Assembly: GCA_947095585.1 (NCBI GenBank)
Contig: OX352765.1
Location: 64,481,425-64,545,424, forward strand
Direction of reading: 5' to 3'
DNA: 64,000 nucleotides
Source: Nephrocerus scutellatus
Lineage: Eukaryota; Arthropoda; Insecta; Diptera; Pipunculidae
Shown here: positions 10,030 to 19,408 of the stretch, in pieces
Numbering within the stretch: the first letter of the stretch is position 1
Layout: every line of letters begins with the position of its first letter
The notes under the pieces: model-generated
The model's database searches: none
What the model saw: only the letters and a program-made list of their open reading frames with translations
Told to the model about the DNA's origin: nothing
Translations under genes and position numbers: made by a program

Positions 10030-11600
10030 AGAGCTTATTGGGTGGAAGGAAAATTTTGAAGATAGATGTTATTGCGGCTTCGCTAAACTGTTCTGGTTTT
10101 ATAGTCCTCCTTTGTTTGTTTCTAAATATAGTCTCGAGGGTCATGCTAGAATTGTTTGTTTTTTCTAGAATAATTTGAATACTGAAATCGTTGAGTGAGC
10201 GTTCGGAGATGTATATACCATCATCAAGGTTTTCGTCGGAGGAATGGACTGTCGAACCTTGGGTAGCCGCGATGGATGCGGAATCGTTTCGAAGGTATGG
10301 TCGGAAATATTTAGTAGCCCAAACAATGGCAAGTAGCTCTTTTTCAATTGTTGAGTAATTCGTCTCGGAGTCAGAGAGTGTTCTACTTGCGAAACACGAA
10401 ACGAAACGAAAATACTCGTAGTGGCCTCCTTCTACCGTAAATGCTGTTTTTTGCACGTCTCTTGGGTCCATTTCAATCTGGTGGAACCCGCTAGCTAGAT
10501 CGAGTGTTGTGAAGTAGAGACATTTCCCTATAGCTTATCAAGTATCTCTGAGATGTTTGGGATCGGGTAACGATCCGATATTGTCTTTTTGTTCAACTGC
10601 CTGTAATCTATAACGAGCCTCCACTTTTTCTTTTTGCTGGAGTCCCTTTTTTTGGGACCATCCACACTGGTGAGCTCCAAGGGGAGTAGCTATGTTGGAT
10701 GATACCTTGCCCTAGCATATCTTGGATTTGTTTGTGAACTTCTTGTTTGTGGACATAAGGATACCTGTAAGATTTTGTATGGATTGGTATTTGTCACTCG
10801 TGATAATTCTGTGTTTTATTTTATTTGTGAATGTTTGTCTCCGTCTTTATAAAATATGTCTAAGTAGTCTATGCAAAGTTTGATTAGTGATTTCTTTTCC
10901 TCAATGTTCAAGTGCGAAGTTCTAATGACATTCTGTATGCTTCTACATTCTGAGGAGGTTTGGAGGTTTAAGTTATTTAATTCGATATATTCGGATTGGT
11001 TAAACGTTTCTGTTTTGAGAGGTTGTTCTACGAATAGTTTGATGTTTTCGTTGGACCGGTTACAGACCTCAATTGTGCTGAACCAATTATCTGCTTTATA
11101 AATTCCCTCAGAAGAAAATAAGTTTGGGGCTAGCTCGACTGGGCTTATGTATACATCGCCGTTAATTGTATCTACGGGGAGTTTAATAAGTAACTTGGAC
11201 AACGCAGGAATGACGTGTTTTTCAGATGTTAAATTGGGTTTTAATTGTATTGGGATGATCGAGTTTGTGGTTGTGAGTTGTTGGTTTTCAATATCGATTT
11301 TTGCGTTTAATTGCTTTAGGATATCTAAACCGATTAACCCATCAAAATAGTGAAATTTAAATAGCCAAAATGTTAGGTTACCTTTTTGTTTAAATTCGAC
11401 GAATGTTGGAAAAAATTTTTTTTTATCGATTTAAAAATTTTGTAGGACTTTTTTATGTTTATAGGCTGGCATTGTAGGTGCTTCTCAGTGTCTATGAATT
11501 TTGGATTTAGGAAGGAAGAAGATGCTCCGGTATCTATTAGAAATCTTAAGTTCCTACGAAATGGGGAGCTTATGTTAATGAAGGGGAGTGTCGTACCGTG
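9971..11600 (-). pseudogene. protease, RT and RNase H remnants of errantivirus copy 1
   Basis: Read on the minus strand, the protease site FLIDTGASSS lies at about 11545-11515. A protease-RT linker frame occupies 11202-10816. RT fingers ([15 protein letters not shown]) lie at about 10640-10595. Near 10404 the RT motif GGHYEYFRF is followed directly by RNase H motif [20 protein letters not shown], so the YxDD palm and thumb are deleted. RNase H is itself cut after RPYL, jumping to SSDENLDDG near 10235. Several frameshifts are also present. Confidence 0.8.
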
Positions 11601-11611
11601 CTTGTTAATTT

Positions 11612-12725
11612 CTATATATCCCGTTGGTTTTTCGAGGCGTATAACTGAAAATTTGGAGAGTCTTCGATATTACATAAATCTTCTTTAGCGTGAGTTTCGT
11701 GAGGGGCGTAATCTGTGCAGCTTAAATTGTGCAATTCCCTAGATCTTTTGGAGTCGAATCTATTGCTGTGCATTGTTTGGTTTGTTTTTGTAATAAATCT
11801 AGATGTACTTGAGCTGGTGTCCATTGGTTCAGGCTTTGGATATGTAATGGCTCTTTGGGATTGATTGAAGTGGTTTATTCGGGGGTTGTTTTCTATTGCT
11901 GTTTTATAATTGTTATTGTTATGATAATTGTTGCCAAAATGTTGTCTGCTAAAATTTTGCCTGTTAACGTATGGAGTTATGTTTCTATTTGGTTGGTTGT
12001 TGAACCAATTAATTGAGGGGTATCAGTTAAAGTTAGATTGTTTGTAATATTGATGGTATGGGTAGGAATTATTATTGTGTTGTCTTCTGAAAATTGGTTT
12101 CTTACTAAGGTAATCATTTCCCATTTGCTGATAGTGAATGTTCTGTTCCTTTATACAAAAATCTAGTGCCGATGCTAGGTTTTCTGGTCTTGTTGCTCTT
12201 ATACTAGAGCCTAAGGGTTCTTTAAGACCAACTAGGAAAGAGTTTAGACACATTTCGTTGAAAAGCTCTTTCTTCGATTGGATGACTCTATTGTCGGTTT
12301 CTTGTAACAGTAGGTTATTGTTTAAAGCGGATTGGATTCCTATGATTTCGCTATGGAATGTTTCTACCGTGTTCGTATTTTGTCTCAAGCCATGTAAGTC
12401 TCTGATCAATGAAGTTTCCGTCCGTTTGTCTGCGTAGTGCAAAATGAGGTTATTTTTAATTTTTCTACGTTATTAATAAACTCGTGCAAAGTTCGTGGGT
12501 TTGCATCGAACGTACAACTGCAAATTCTTAAATTATTGAATAGGTACTAAAGTTTAGATTTGGTGTGGAGACATTTAAGGCGGCTGTAACAAAACTTGGG
12601 TTGAATTGAACTGTTGGTGGATTCATCGTATCGAAATTCGACTTCAATATTTTCAGGTATGGAGTTAAGGCTTTTATGTTTTTTAAATATGGAAGGAATT
12701 GGAATTTGTGTGTACTTTTTTTCAT
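11612..12725 (-). pseudogene. gag of errantivirus copy 1, broken
   Basis: Three successive frames: an N-terminal piece at 12725-12528, the capsid piece at 12442-12023 (FLVGLKEPLGSSIRATRPEN and ALDFCIKEQNIHY, diagnostic of 17.6/412-type gags) and a Ser/Asn-rich C-terminal piece at 11824-11612. Between pieces the homology continues in other frames, for example TLHEFINNVEKLK near 12490. No CCHC knuckle is seen, as usual in errantiviruses. Confidence 0.75.
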
Positions 12726-13278
12726 TTAGATATATTTTTCTTATTTCCCTTTTTCCGTTGTTTATAATTTTTCTTTTCCCTCTTTATTATTTTTTATTTC
12801 CCTTTAAAAATTTATTTTCCCTTTCTTTTTTTTTATATATCAATGTTTCAATTTTATTTTCACATGTATTTTAATATATTTTCTTTAATATTTTTCCCAA
12901 AAAAAAATTTTGTATTTGAAGGAGCAAAGAAAATCAATATCAACTTATAGCAGTCCCAGAATCAGTGTTGTTTCCATATCCAGTGTCCTTGGTTTCCTTT
13001 ATTTTTCGTTGATTTTTCCCTTGTTTCCCTTATTTTCCCTATTTCTCCCTAGGCTACTTCGATTGCAAGGGAAAAATATCCGCCGATTTGTAGTGATATT
13101 GGGGCTCCAGTGGTTGATATGCCCTCAACTTTGGTTCCTCGTAATGATATGCCGTCACCACGAAGAATCGTCTATGCTCTAGCTGTATTCACTTCACTAG
13201 TTCTGCAGGGTGATATGCCCTCACTCTACAGAAACGCAATTTCTCACTATATCACTATATCGAGATACCGACTGCGCC
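12726..13278 (-). other. untranslated leader and tRNA-Ser primer site of errantivirus copy 1
   Basis: Minus-strand leader between 5' LTR and gag. At 13265-13278 the minus strand reads GGCGCAGTCGGTA, complementary to the 3' end of tRNA-Ser as in 17.6 and 297. The interior contains repeated TTTCCC/TTTTCCC tracts (12740-12830, 13010-13050). The left breakpoint of the tandem array (12926-12932) lies inside it, so 12929-13278 recurs at 18531 and 24065. Confidence 0.8.
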
Positions 13279-13664
13279 ACTTATGTTTCTGACTTGAAAC
13301 GTTACTAAAAAAAAGAGAATCGACCACTTTGAACAATACTTGTGTTTATTATGCGTCTTAAACAAATTCTTACTAACTATTTATAATAAAAATTATGCTT
13401 AACATTGCATTATCAATTAAGTTCACATTATTTGTTATTGCTAAATTGACATTATCTGTTATTGTTAAATTGACATTATTTGTTATTGTCAATATTATTA
13501 ACTGCCTTATTGACATTATTTGATTTCGCCTATTGCTTTGTTTGCCGGATGTGCAATCAGGTCACCTGCCTCGATCGTTGAACTGCTGTTGTTGCTGCGT
13601 TTTGTGGTATCAGCGTCTCGTTTGGTTTTGGCTGTGGGGTATTGGTGGGTTGACGGAGTTATCT
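13279..13664 (-). repeat. 5' LTR of errantivirus copy 1 (array copy A)
   Basis: 386 bp. It abuts the tRNA-Ser primer site on its minus-strand 3' side and the CGCG target duplication at 13665-13668. On the minus strand it begins AGATAACTCCGTC, against AGTTAACTCCGTC in the 3' LTR. A 62-codon plus frame near 13520 running through it is not a gene. Confidence 0.9.
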
Positions 13665-13697
13665 CGCGGTCGTCTATACTCTTTCCCTTCCTTCAGC

Positions 13698-13748
13698 TAG
13701 TCTACTGAAGAGGCCCTGTGGTGGGGGCCGAAAACGCGTTATAGGCTA
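13698..13748 (+). ncRNA. type-I hammerhead ribozyme motif, copy A
   Basis: All conserved core positions are present: CTGAAGA (13705-13711; variable position 7 is A) and GAAA (13730-13733). Stem II is five G-C pairs (13712-13716 with 13725-13729) and an 8-nt loop. Stem III is a tiny A-A-C/G-T-T helix (13733-13735 with 13738-13740) with a 2-nt loop. The predicted cleavage site is after A13741 (UUA). Stem I is seven pairs: TAGTCTA (13698-13704) with TAGGCTA (13742-13748), including one G-U. Very short stem III is known for hammerheads in Penelope-like elements and retrozymes. Function is inferred; the fold is read from the sequence. Confidence 0.8.
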
Positions 13749-13879
13749 CCAATCTCAATCCTACACGGATTCCAGCCTGCCAAACTCTCGCGTGGCATGG
13801 CTTCGTTCCCTTCCCCAATCTATAGGTTCCCTTATTTACAGTTTTCTCGCGAGGACTCCTTCCACTAAAGATATGCCGG
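13749..13879. other. sequence downstream of the hammerhead, family unknown
   Basis: Moderately GC-rich sequence shared by all three array copies, joining the ribozyme to the Gypsy fragment. It has no coding frame that I recognise. It could be the remainder of a Penelope-like terminal repeat, but no Penelope RT or GIY-YIG domain is visible nearby. Confidence 0.4.
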
Positions 13880-14398
13880 GCAGCTCGAGAAGCATTAAGT
13901 GTATATGTAGCATTTGCTAATTACTACCGTAAATTCATTCCAAATTTTGCCACAATAGCTATCCCACTCAACAAATTACATAGGAAGAACGTAGAATTCA
14001 ATTTTAGAAAGAGCTGTGAAAAGTCTTTTCAACTTCTAAAAAAAATCCTTACTAGTCCCCAAATTCTACAATTCCCGAATTTCAACAAAGACGGACAGAC
14101 TCCTCAGGTTTTGCATTAGGGGCTGTATTGTCCAAAGAACGACAAGAACTATAGCACTATAGAAAAAGAGTTACTGGCCATAGTATGGGAAATAAAACAC
14201 TACCGACCATATTTGTTCGGTAGAAAGCTCAAAATTATTACAGACCACAGACCAGTAGTATACCTTTTTGCCCTAAAAGAACCCTCAAGTAGATTAACGA
14301 AATTCAGACTGCTACTAAAAGAATACAACGTTCACATCGAATATACACCCGGAAAAAATTATTGCATACGCTTTCAGTCGCATAAAATGAGATTCTGA
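13880..14398 (+). pseudogene. Gypsy RT connection and RNase H fragment, copy A
   Basis: The translation gives the RT thumb/connection motif ANYYRKFIPNFATIAIPLNK from about 13900. A broken RNase H follows: [20 protein letters not shown], then KIITDHRPVVYLFALKEPSS and HIEYTPGKNYCI. There is a stop after VLH near 14118, and part of the RNase H catalytic Asp region is missing. Copy A also lacks 5 bp near 14372 (GCATACGC versus GCATAGCTGACGC in B and C), which breaks the ADAFSR motif. RT fingers and palm are absent on the left. Confidence 0.8.
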
Positions 14399-15270
14399 TC
14401 AACTAAGACAATTCCAGGTATGTGTCATAACAAGGTCTAAATCAAAAGCAGAAAAATCAATACAGAAAAACCCAAGGAGCAAACAGAAAACCGAAGCAGA
14501 AGAAAATAAGGCTATAATTATAGAGCTATTAAAGCCACCAGAGCATGGAAACAAAATAATTGAGTTAAAAATATGTAACAGTTTCGAGGACGAGGAATAT
14601 CAAATAAAAGATATGGATAAATTCCTGGGACCCAACAAAGTTTTGGCATACGTCCCAGTCAAGAATTGTATACTCCTAAGAAGGGACAAGGATGGCACTA
14701 CAGCCCAATCGACATCATTTTGCGATTTGTTGTTGAGGGACGTGCATCGCATCTGTGGACCATTATCAATTAATAAATTATACATTACAAAAGAAGAAAT
14801 TAAGAAACTCGAAGACAGCCGTCGAGAATACAAAATTCGCGAGTTGCAATCTTAGGAGATATGTTTCAGAAAAGTAATGTAAAGGTGCACCTAATAAATA
14901 AATGTATAGAAATTACCGATTCTCATAAAAAGAAAATATTGCTCAACCATTATCATATATTACCAACAAGTGCAGGCATCTCATTCTTCGCACCGACCAA
15001 TAGCATTTACGTCCAATCATTCCAAGGTCCGGTCCCAGCAGGATTAAGCGCATGATGAAAACGATCAAACAAAAATATTTCTGGACAGGAATGCAGAACG
15101 ACATAGCTACATATGTAAAGCATTGTACAATATGTCAGAAAAATAAACACATTACACCAAAGAAACAGCCAATGAAAATAACTTCAACTGCCGAATCAAG
15201 TTTCGACAAAATATATTTGGACTTAGTAGGTCCTTTAGATGAATCGGTAATGGATATAGGTACGTACTGA
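14399..15270 (+). pseudogene. Gypsy linker and integrase zinc domain, copy A
   Basis: Continuation of the same Gypsy element. The RNase H-integrase linker is in frames 14613-14855 and 14861-15055. The zinc-binding part is at 15052-15270 (KQKYFWTGMQNDIATYVKHC, then TICQKNK). The His half is disrupted: a 70-bp stretch from about 15000 (ISFFAPTNSIYVQ) separates YHILPTSAG from the rest. The frame enters the catalytic domain (DKIYLDLVGPLDES, first Asp) and stops where a LINE tail is inserted. Confidence 0.75.
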
Positions 15271-15790
15271 TTTTTTTTTTGATATAGAGACTTATTGCCA
15301 AGGGATGACTCCCTGAATGACTTACGTCACGGCAATAAGTTGGGCTAAGCCCTTTATTAAATTCAAAATAAAATAAAAATCGAAGGAATGTGATTTACAA
15401 TATATCACATTCCTCACGTTTGTTGCCGGTTTCAATTTTCTCAGAATTCTCCCTGATTCATTGAAAAAGCAATACGAAAAACGAACACGAATTTAGAACG
15501 ACGCGAGTCCAAATACTTTTATCAATGAATCATGGTCAGGGAAAACTACAAAAAACCTTGACCAAGAAAATATTACAAATATTTAAAAAATATAAAAAAT
15601 ACATTTTTTTTTTTTATATTAAGAAACAACTTATGAATACTTAACCCTCATCCTTCAAGAAGTTGTTAACGGCTAATTTGAACGCCTGCAGATTATAAGA
15701 TTCGGGAAACACGTGTTCGACCAATTGTTTCCACATCGACGAGACTCTCGGAAAAAAGGAACTGACCAAATTCACGGAAGCTATTCCAAT
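15271..15790 (-). mobile_element. 5'-truncated CR1/Jockey-like LINE insertion, copy A
   Basis: Minus-strand insertion splitting the Gypsy integrase. The frame 15841-15641 ends with the C-terminal RT signature SFFPRVSSMWKQLVEHVFPE and YNLQAFKLAVNNFL. A 3' UTR with a perfect 10-bp hairpin (15385-15394 with 15404-15413) and AATAAA follows, then a poly-A tail seen as a T-run at 15272-15282. The first residues of the frame are read-through into integrase sequence. Only about the last 55 codons remain, typical of incomplete target-primed reverse transcription. Confidence 0.8.
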
Positions 15791-16106
15791 GCGAAATAAG
15801 GAGACTGGTAAAGTAGCTAAAGGTCTAGTAGAATGCTTCATTCTCAGATATGGAGTTCCAAAGACTATAGCTTCTGATCAAAGAACATAATTTATAAACA
15901 AAGTTATTAAAGATATGTGCAAGTTACTAAAAATAGAACAATTACAATCTACTGCTTACCATCACGAAATTATAAGAGCGTTAGAAAATACCACAAGGTT
16001 CTCGGAGCATACATCAGGAGCTATGTATCCGATAACCATACCGACTGGTGTACTTGGTTACATATTACGTATTTTGTATATAGAATATATCCGATCCTCA
16101 TAAAAA
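15791..16106 (+). pseudogene. Gypsy integrase catalytic core, copy A
   Basis: Integrase resumes after the LINE: KETGKVAKGLVECFILRYGV, then PKTIASDQRT followed by a stop in place of the residue after the second Asp region. The EQLQSTAYHHEIIRALENT segment carries the third acidic residue. Overlapping frames at 15915-16103 and 15917-16162 show a frameshift. It is not functional. Confidence 0.75.
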
Positions 16107-16310
16107 GAAAATATTGCTCAACGATTATCATATATTACCAACAAGTGGCCATGCAGGATTAACCGCATGATGAAAACGATTAAACATAAATATTTCTGGA
16201 CAAGAATGCAGAACAACGTAGCTACATATGTAAAGCATTGTACAATATGTCAGAAAAATAAACACATTACACCAAAGAAACTTCAGTAAATCTTACTGAA
16301 ATTTTTTAAC
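16107..16310 (+). pseudogene. second partial integrase zinc domain, copy A
   Basis: A second, independent copy of the region 14925-15170 lacking the 70-bp interruption: HHILPTSG-like text then TRMQNNVATYVKHCTICQKN. It follows the catalytic core, so the element contains an internal rearrangement or a second nested element of the same family. It ends near 16290. Confidence 0.7.
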
Positions 16311-16376
16311 TAGAGCATTAAAAACAGAAATTGAAAGCAACTGGGAGACATAGGAGAAAACAGAAAGAACAGATCC

Positions 16377-16985
16377 ATGAAGGAATCCTGCATCAAAGGA
16401 GCTGAAAAACTCGCAATATTCGGTATGTGCATCAACAACAAGCTTCGTTGGAATGACCGCATATTAGCCATTGCTGCGAAATGTTTAGGTTTCTGGGCAA
16501 GATGTACTTCACTCCCTCAGTTACCTGGGTACTATTTACAAGGCATATTTTCGCCCTTATATTGTATTGTCTGGGCATGTGCTCCCAAGACTACATTGCA
16601 TCTACTAGACAGAATTCAGAACCGCACGATAAAACGTTCTGGTGATGTTATTATCGCGAAAACAATCGAATCCCTTGAACATCATAAGAATGTTTCCTGT
16701 TTGTCTCTGTTTTATCCCTTTTTCCAAAAGCGGTGTTCAAAAGAAATATTCAAGTGCATCGCCCATCCTCCACACAACCGTAATACCCGCGCCTCAGCTC
16801 GATCTCATGGGTCTACTATTAGACCTATCTTCGGACTTTTGAACCAATTCAGAGATTCCCGCACAATAATTATGTGGAATGAATTGCCCGACTCTGTGTC
16901 TTCGCATGATCTACAGTCATTCAAGACACATATATATGTCACCTTTCTCCCCTTAATTTCCAAACGCCCACGCTGTGCATTATAA
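16377..16985 (+). pseudogene. C-terminal RT domain of a CR1/Jockey-like LINE, copy A
   Basis: A 202-codon open frame. It has FGMCINNKLRWNDRILAIAA (the post-palm motif), APKTTLHLLDRIQNRTIKR, SLEHHKNVSCLSLFYPFF, MWNELPDSVSSHDLQSFK and a terminal stop. In full elements this is the last fifth of ORF2; palm and endonuclease are missing. The first Met is not a natural start. It is kept intact and nearly identical in all three array copies, which reflects recent duplication rather than selection. Confidence 0.8.
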
Positions 16986-17019
16986 GGCTAGCTCAAGTCC
17001 TTTAAAAATTTCTTCCCCG

Positions 17020-17870
17020 AATTAAATGAGCTGAAGAAAACAGCAAGGCTCTGCAAAACCGTTATATAAGCCTATGCGGACGATGTATGCATTATCTCAT
17101 CTAATAAATCCTTCAAGGCCACCTGTATAAATCTACAGACTGCTCTGAATAGATTGGATAACTAGTGTGGTAGAAACTACTTACGTAAATTCGATGGTCT
17201 TATACCTCCCGTATTAAAAGGTTTAACTTTGCCAATTTCCACGGAAGTCAAATATCTAGGGGAAATTCTAGATTGCGAGATAAAATGGAAGATGCACCAG
17301 GAATCGAGAATATCAAAATCTCAATTTACCTACATTCAATGTTAAAGAGCATTTGGTAAACCATGGGGGCTGAGTCCGATAATGGTACATTAGTTGTACT
17401 AGTCTAAAAATGACTAACAGGACACTAAACAAAGAGCAAATGAACGTCTGCTAAGGAAAAAAGGGCGCAATGCGCTATACCCCGGCAGATGCCCTCAATA
17501 CACTGCTAAATCTGTCACCTCTGGATCTATTTATTCAGATGGAAGCAGTGAAAGCTATGTGTCGACTTCGAAAGAATAAGGTCTGGCATGATGTGTGTAT
17601 GGGAACATATTCTATAACGTTTCGGAACAAATTCCAACGCTCCTGATGCCTCTGGACAGTGCTGTGACCTTTCTTATGTTCAATAGAGGATATACCCCAG
17701 CAGGGAAAGTTGGAAAAATTCAACTGAGATCCTTAAGGAATTCGAACCAATATTCTTCACTGCCGGTTCTCTCACTGATTAAGGAACTGAAGCAGGATGT
17801 TTCTTGGCCAACTGTTTTTCAAAAAGAAATATATGCTATTTTACAAGTAGTAATATATTTTTTTTTATAA
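17020..17870 (+). pseudogene. LOA/I-type LINE fragment with RT and RNase H remnants, copy A
   Basis: Broken frames carry YADDVCIISSNKSF (catalytic motif) near 17075-17110, STEVKYLGEILDCEIKWKMH near 17240-17300, then RAFGKPWGLSP and GAMRYTPADALNTLLNL near 17465-17510. A final VFQKEIYAILQV (17815-17850) resembles an RNase H segment found in LOA- and I-type LINEs. A and B lack about 130 bp present in C upstream of the catalytic motif. It ends in a T-rich run at about 17855-17870. Confidence 0.7.
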
Positions 17871-17875
17871 TCGCG

Positions 17876-18530
17876 CACGCTTAAAGGGGTTCGCACCCTT
17901 ATAATGCTCGGAAATATGATTGGCACAGCGTAGGCGTTAAGGAAAAGGAGGAGAAAAGAGGAGATGTCTATGAGCTTGTGTTTTGAATGCCTGTGAATTA
18001 TAATGATGTGGGAAGACAGAGCTCAGTCAGCATCGAGCGGTCAACACGAGCACATCTTATACAGATCCCGCACTACGCTCAGCTACCTGCTACCGGCTAC
18101 GGAAAAAAAACCCTCATACCAAAAAGCGAGCATTTCGCTACCTGCGACTTTTTAGCATATTTCACTAATTACTTTTTTAATTACAGGTACATATTTAAAA
18201 TTAATAGTTATTTAATTTCAGATTAAGTTTTTTTCATCTTTCAGCCCTATAAGATGGGGAAAAAAGAAAAACGGAAGGAAAAGGTTAGTGAGGTATTAAC
18301 CATAATCAGACAAGAAGTCTCCACCCATGGTGGTGACTTCCTTGCTTCCTTATATGAAAGGCTGGATGAAATCAACCAGCTGTGCGAAGACTCAGCTCCC
18401 TCTGAAAAGGAGAACATGAGCCTTGGCGAGTTAGCGGACAATGATGCGTCCAAATCCAGCGGTACGGAAAATTCTAGCGATGAAGGCAGTCGCAAAAAGC
18501 GGTCTTCTCCCATGCCAATAAAGGCAAAAA
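17876..18530 (+). mobile_element. 5' end of a Jockey-clade LINE, cut by the array junction (copy A)
   Basis: Starts CGCACGCTTAAAGGGGTTCG, the same 5' end as the long copy at 33462. An untranslated leader of about 375 bp precedes ORF1 (from 18254, MGKKEKRKEKVSEVLTIIRQ). ORF1 is genuine up to about codon 92 (MPIKAKRK); it then runs into errantivirus leader (SISTYSSPRI and beyond), so the 169-codon frame is an accidental fusion. This copy keeps the ORF1 start, which the long copy has lost. Confidence 0.85.
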
Positions 18531-18872
18531 GAAAATCAATATCAACTTACAGCAGTCCCAGAATCAGTGTTGTTTCCATATCCAGTGTCCTTGGTTTCCT
18601 TTATTTTTCGTTATTTTCCCTATTTCTCCCTAGGCTACTTAGATTGCAAGGGATAAATATCCGCCGATTTGTAGTGATATTGGGGCTCCAGTGGTTGATA
18701 TGCCCTCAACTCTGGTTCCTCGTAATGATATGCCGTCACCACGAAGAAACGTCTATGCAATAGCTGTATTCACTTCACTAGTTTTGCAGGGTGATATGCC
18801 CTCATTCTACAGAAACGCAATTTCTCACTATATCACTATTCACAAATCGTCAATCGAGATACCGACTGCGCT

Positions 18873-19193
18873 ACTTATGTTTCTGACTTGAAACGTTACT
18901 AAAAAAAAGAGAATCGACCACTTTGAACAATACTTGTGTTTATTATGCGTCTTAAACAAATTCTTACTAACTATTTATAATAAAAATTATGCTTAACATT
19001 GCATTATCAATTAAGTTCACATTATTTGTTATTGCTAAATTGACATTATCTGTTATTGTTAAATTGACATTATTTGTTATTGTTATTATTAATTGCCTAA
19101 TTGACATTATTTGATTTCGCCTATTGCGTTTTGTGGTATCAGCGTCTCGTTTGGTTTTGGCTGTGGGGTATTGGTGGGTTGACGGAGTTATCT
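18873..19193 (-). repeat. errantivirus LTR, copy B
   Basis: 321 bp, lacking an internal segment present in copy A. Preceded by leader 18531-18872, whose primer site has one change (GCGCTACTT for GCGCCACTT). It followed the duplication passively and has no partner LTR of its own. Confidence 0.85.
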
Positions 19194-19226
19194 CGCGGTC
19201 GTCTATACTCTTTCCCTTCCTTCAGC

Positions 19227-19277
19227 TAGTCTACTGAAGAGGCCCTGTGGTGGGGGCCGAAAACGCGTTATAGGCTA
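19227..19277 (+). ncRNA. type-I hammerhead ribozyme motif, copy B
   Basis: Identical to 13698-13748 across core and all three stems. CTGAAGA at 19234-19240, predicted cleavage after A19270. Confidence 0.78.
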
Positions 19278-19408
19278 CCAATCTCTACCCTACACGGTTT
19301 CCAGCCTGCCAAACTCTCGCGTGGCATGGCTTCGTTCCCTTCCCCAATCTATAGGTTCCCTTATTTACAGTTTTCTCGCGAGGACTCCTTCCACTAAAGG
19401 TATGCCGG

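Larger units (their letters stand above)
7998..13664 (-). mobile_element. Errantivirus (Ty3/Gypsy with env), 17.6/297/ZAM-like, copy 1
   Basis: Both LTRs (7998-8381 and 13279-13664) are present. They are bracketed by the 4-bp target duplication CGCG (7994-7997 and 13665-13668). A primer site complementary to tRNA-Ser (GGCGCAGTCGGTA on the minus strand) abuts the inner edge of the 5' LTR. Minus-strand order is leader, gag, protease-RT, RNase H, integrase, env remnant, 3' LTR. It is inactive: the RT catalytic core, part of RNase H, most of env and the polypurine tract are deleted, and frameshifts occur throughout. CGCG duplications are known for ZAM/Tirant-type errantiviruses. Confidence 0.9.
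12929..18530. repeat. tandem array copy A (5602 bp)
   Basis: First of three tandem copies. It starts inside the leader of errantivirus copy 1 and ends in Jockey ORF1 at the AAAGAAA junction. It has about 68 bp more than copy B, mainly TTTGCCGGATGTGCAATCAG and following bases near 13545 inside the LTR. It shares with B, against C, a deletion near 17060 and the intact LINE poly-A end at 15272. Confidence 0.9.

Noticed and set aside
13660..13741. Type-III reading of the hammerhead using the GTC at 13669-13671 as cleavage site
   Set aside because: Stem III would have a mismatch directly beside the cleavage site and stem I would not close on the core. The type-I fold pairs far better.
16377..16985. 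202-codon frame as a host gene, because it is conserved in three copies
   Set aside because: It carries clear LINE RT C-terminal motifs, and its conservation is explained by the recent tandem duplication.
18254..18763. 169-codon frame as a novel fused protein gene
   Set aside because: The first about 92 codons are Jockey ORF1 and the rest is errantivirus leader in antisense; the fusion is the array junction.
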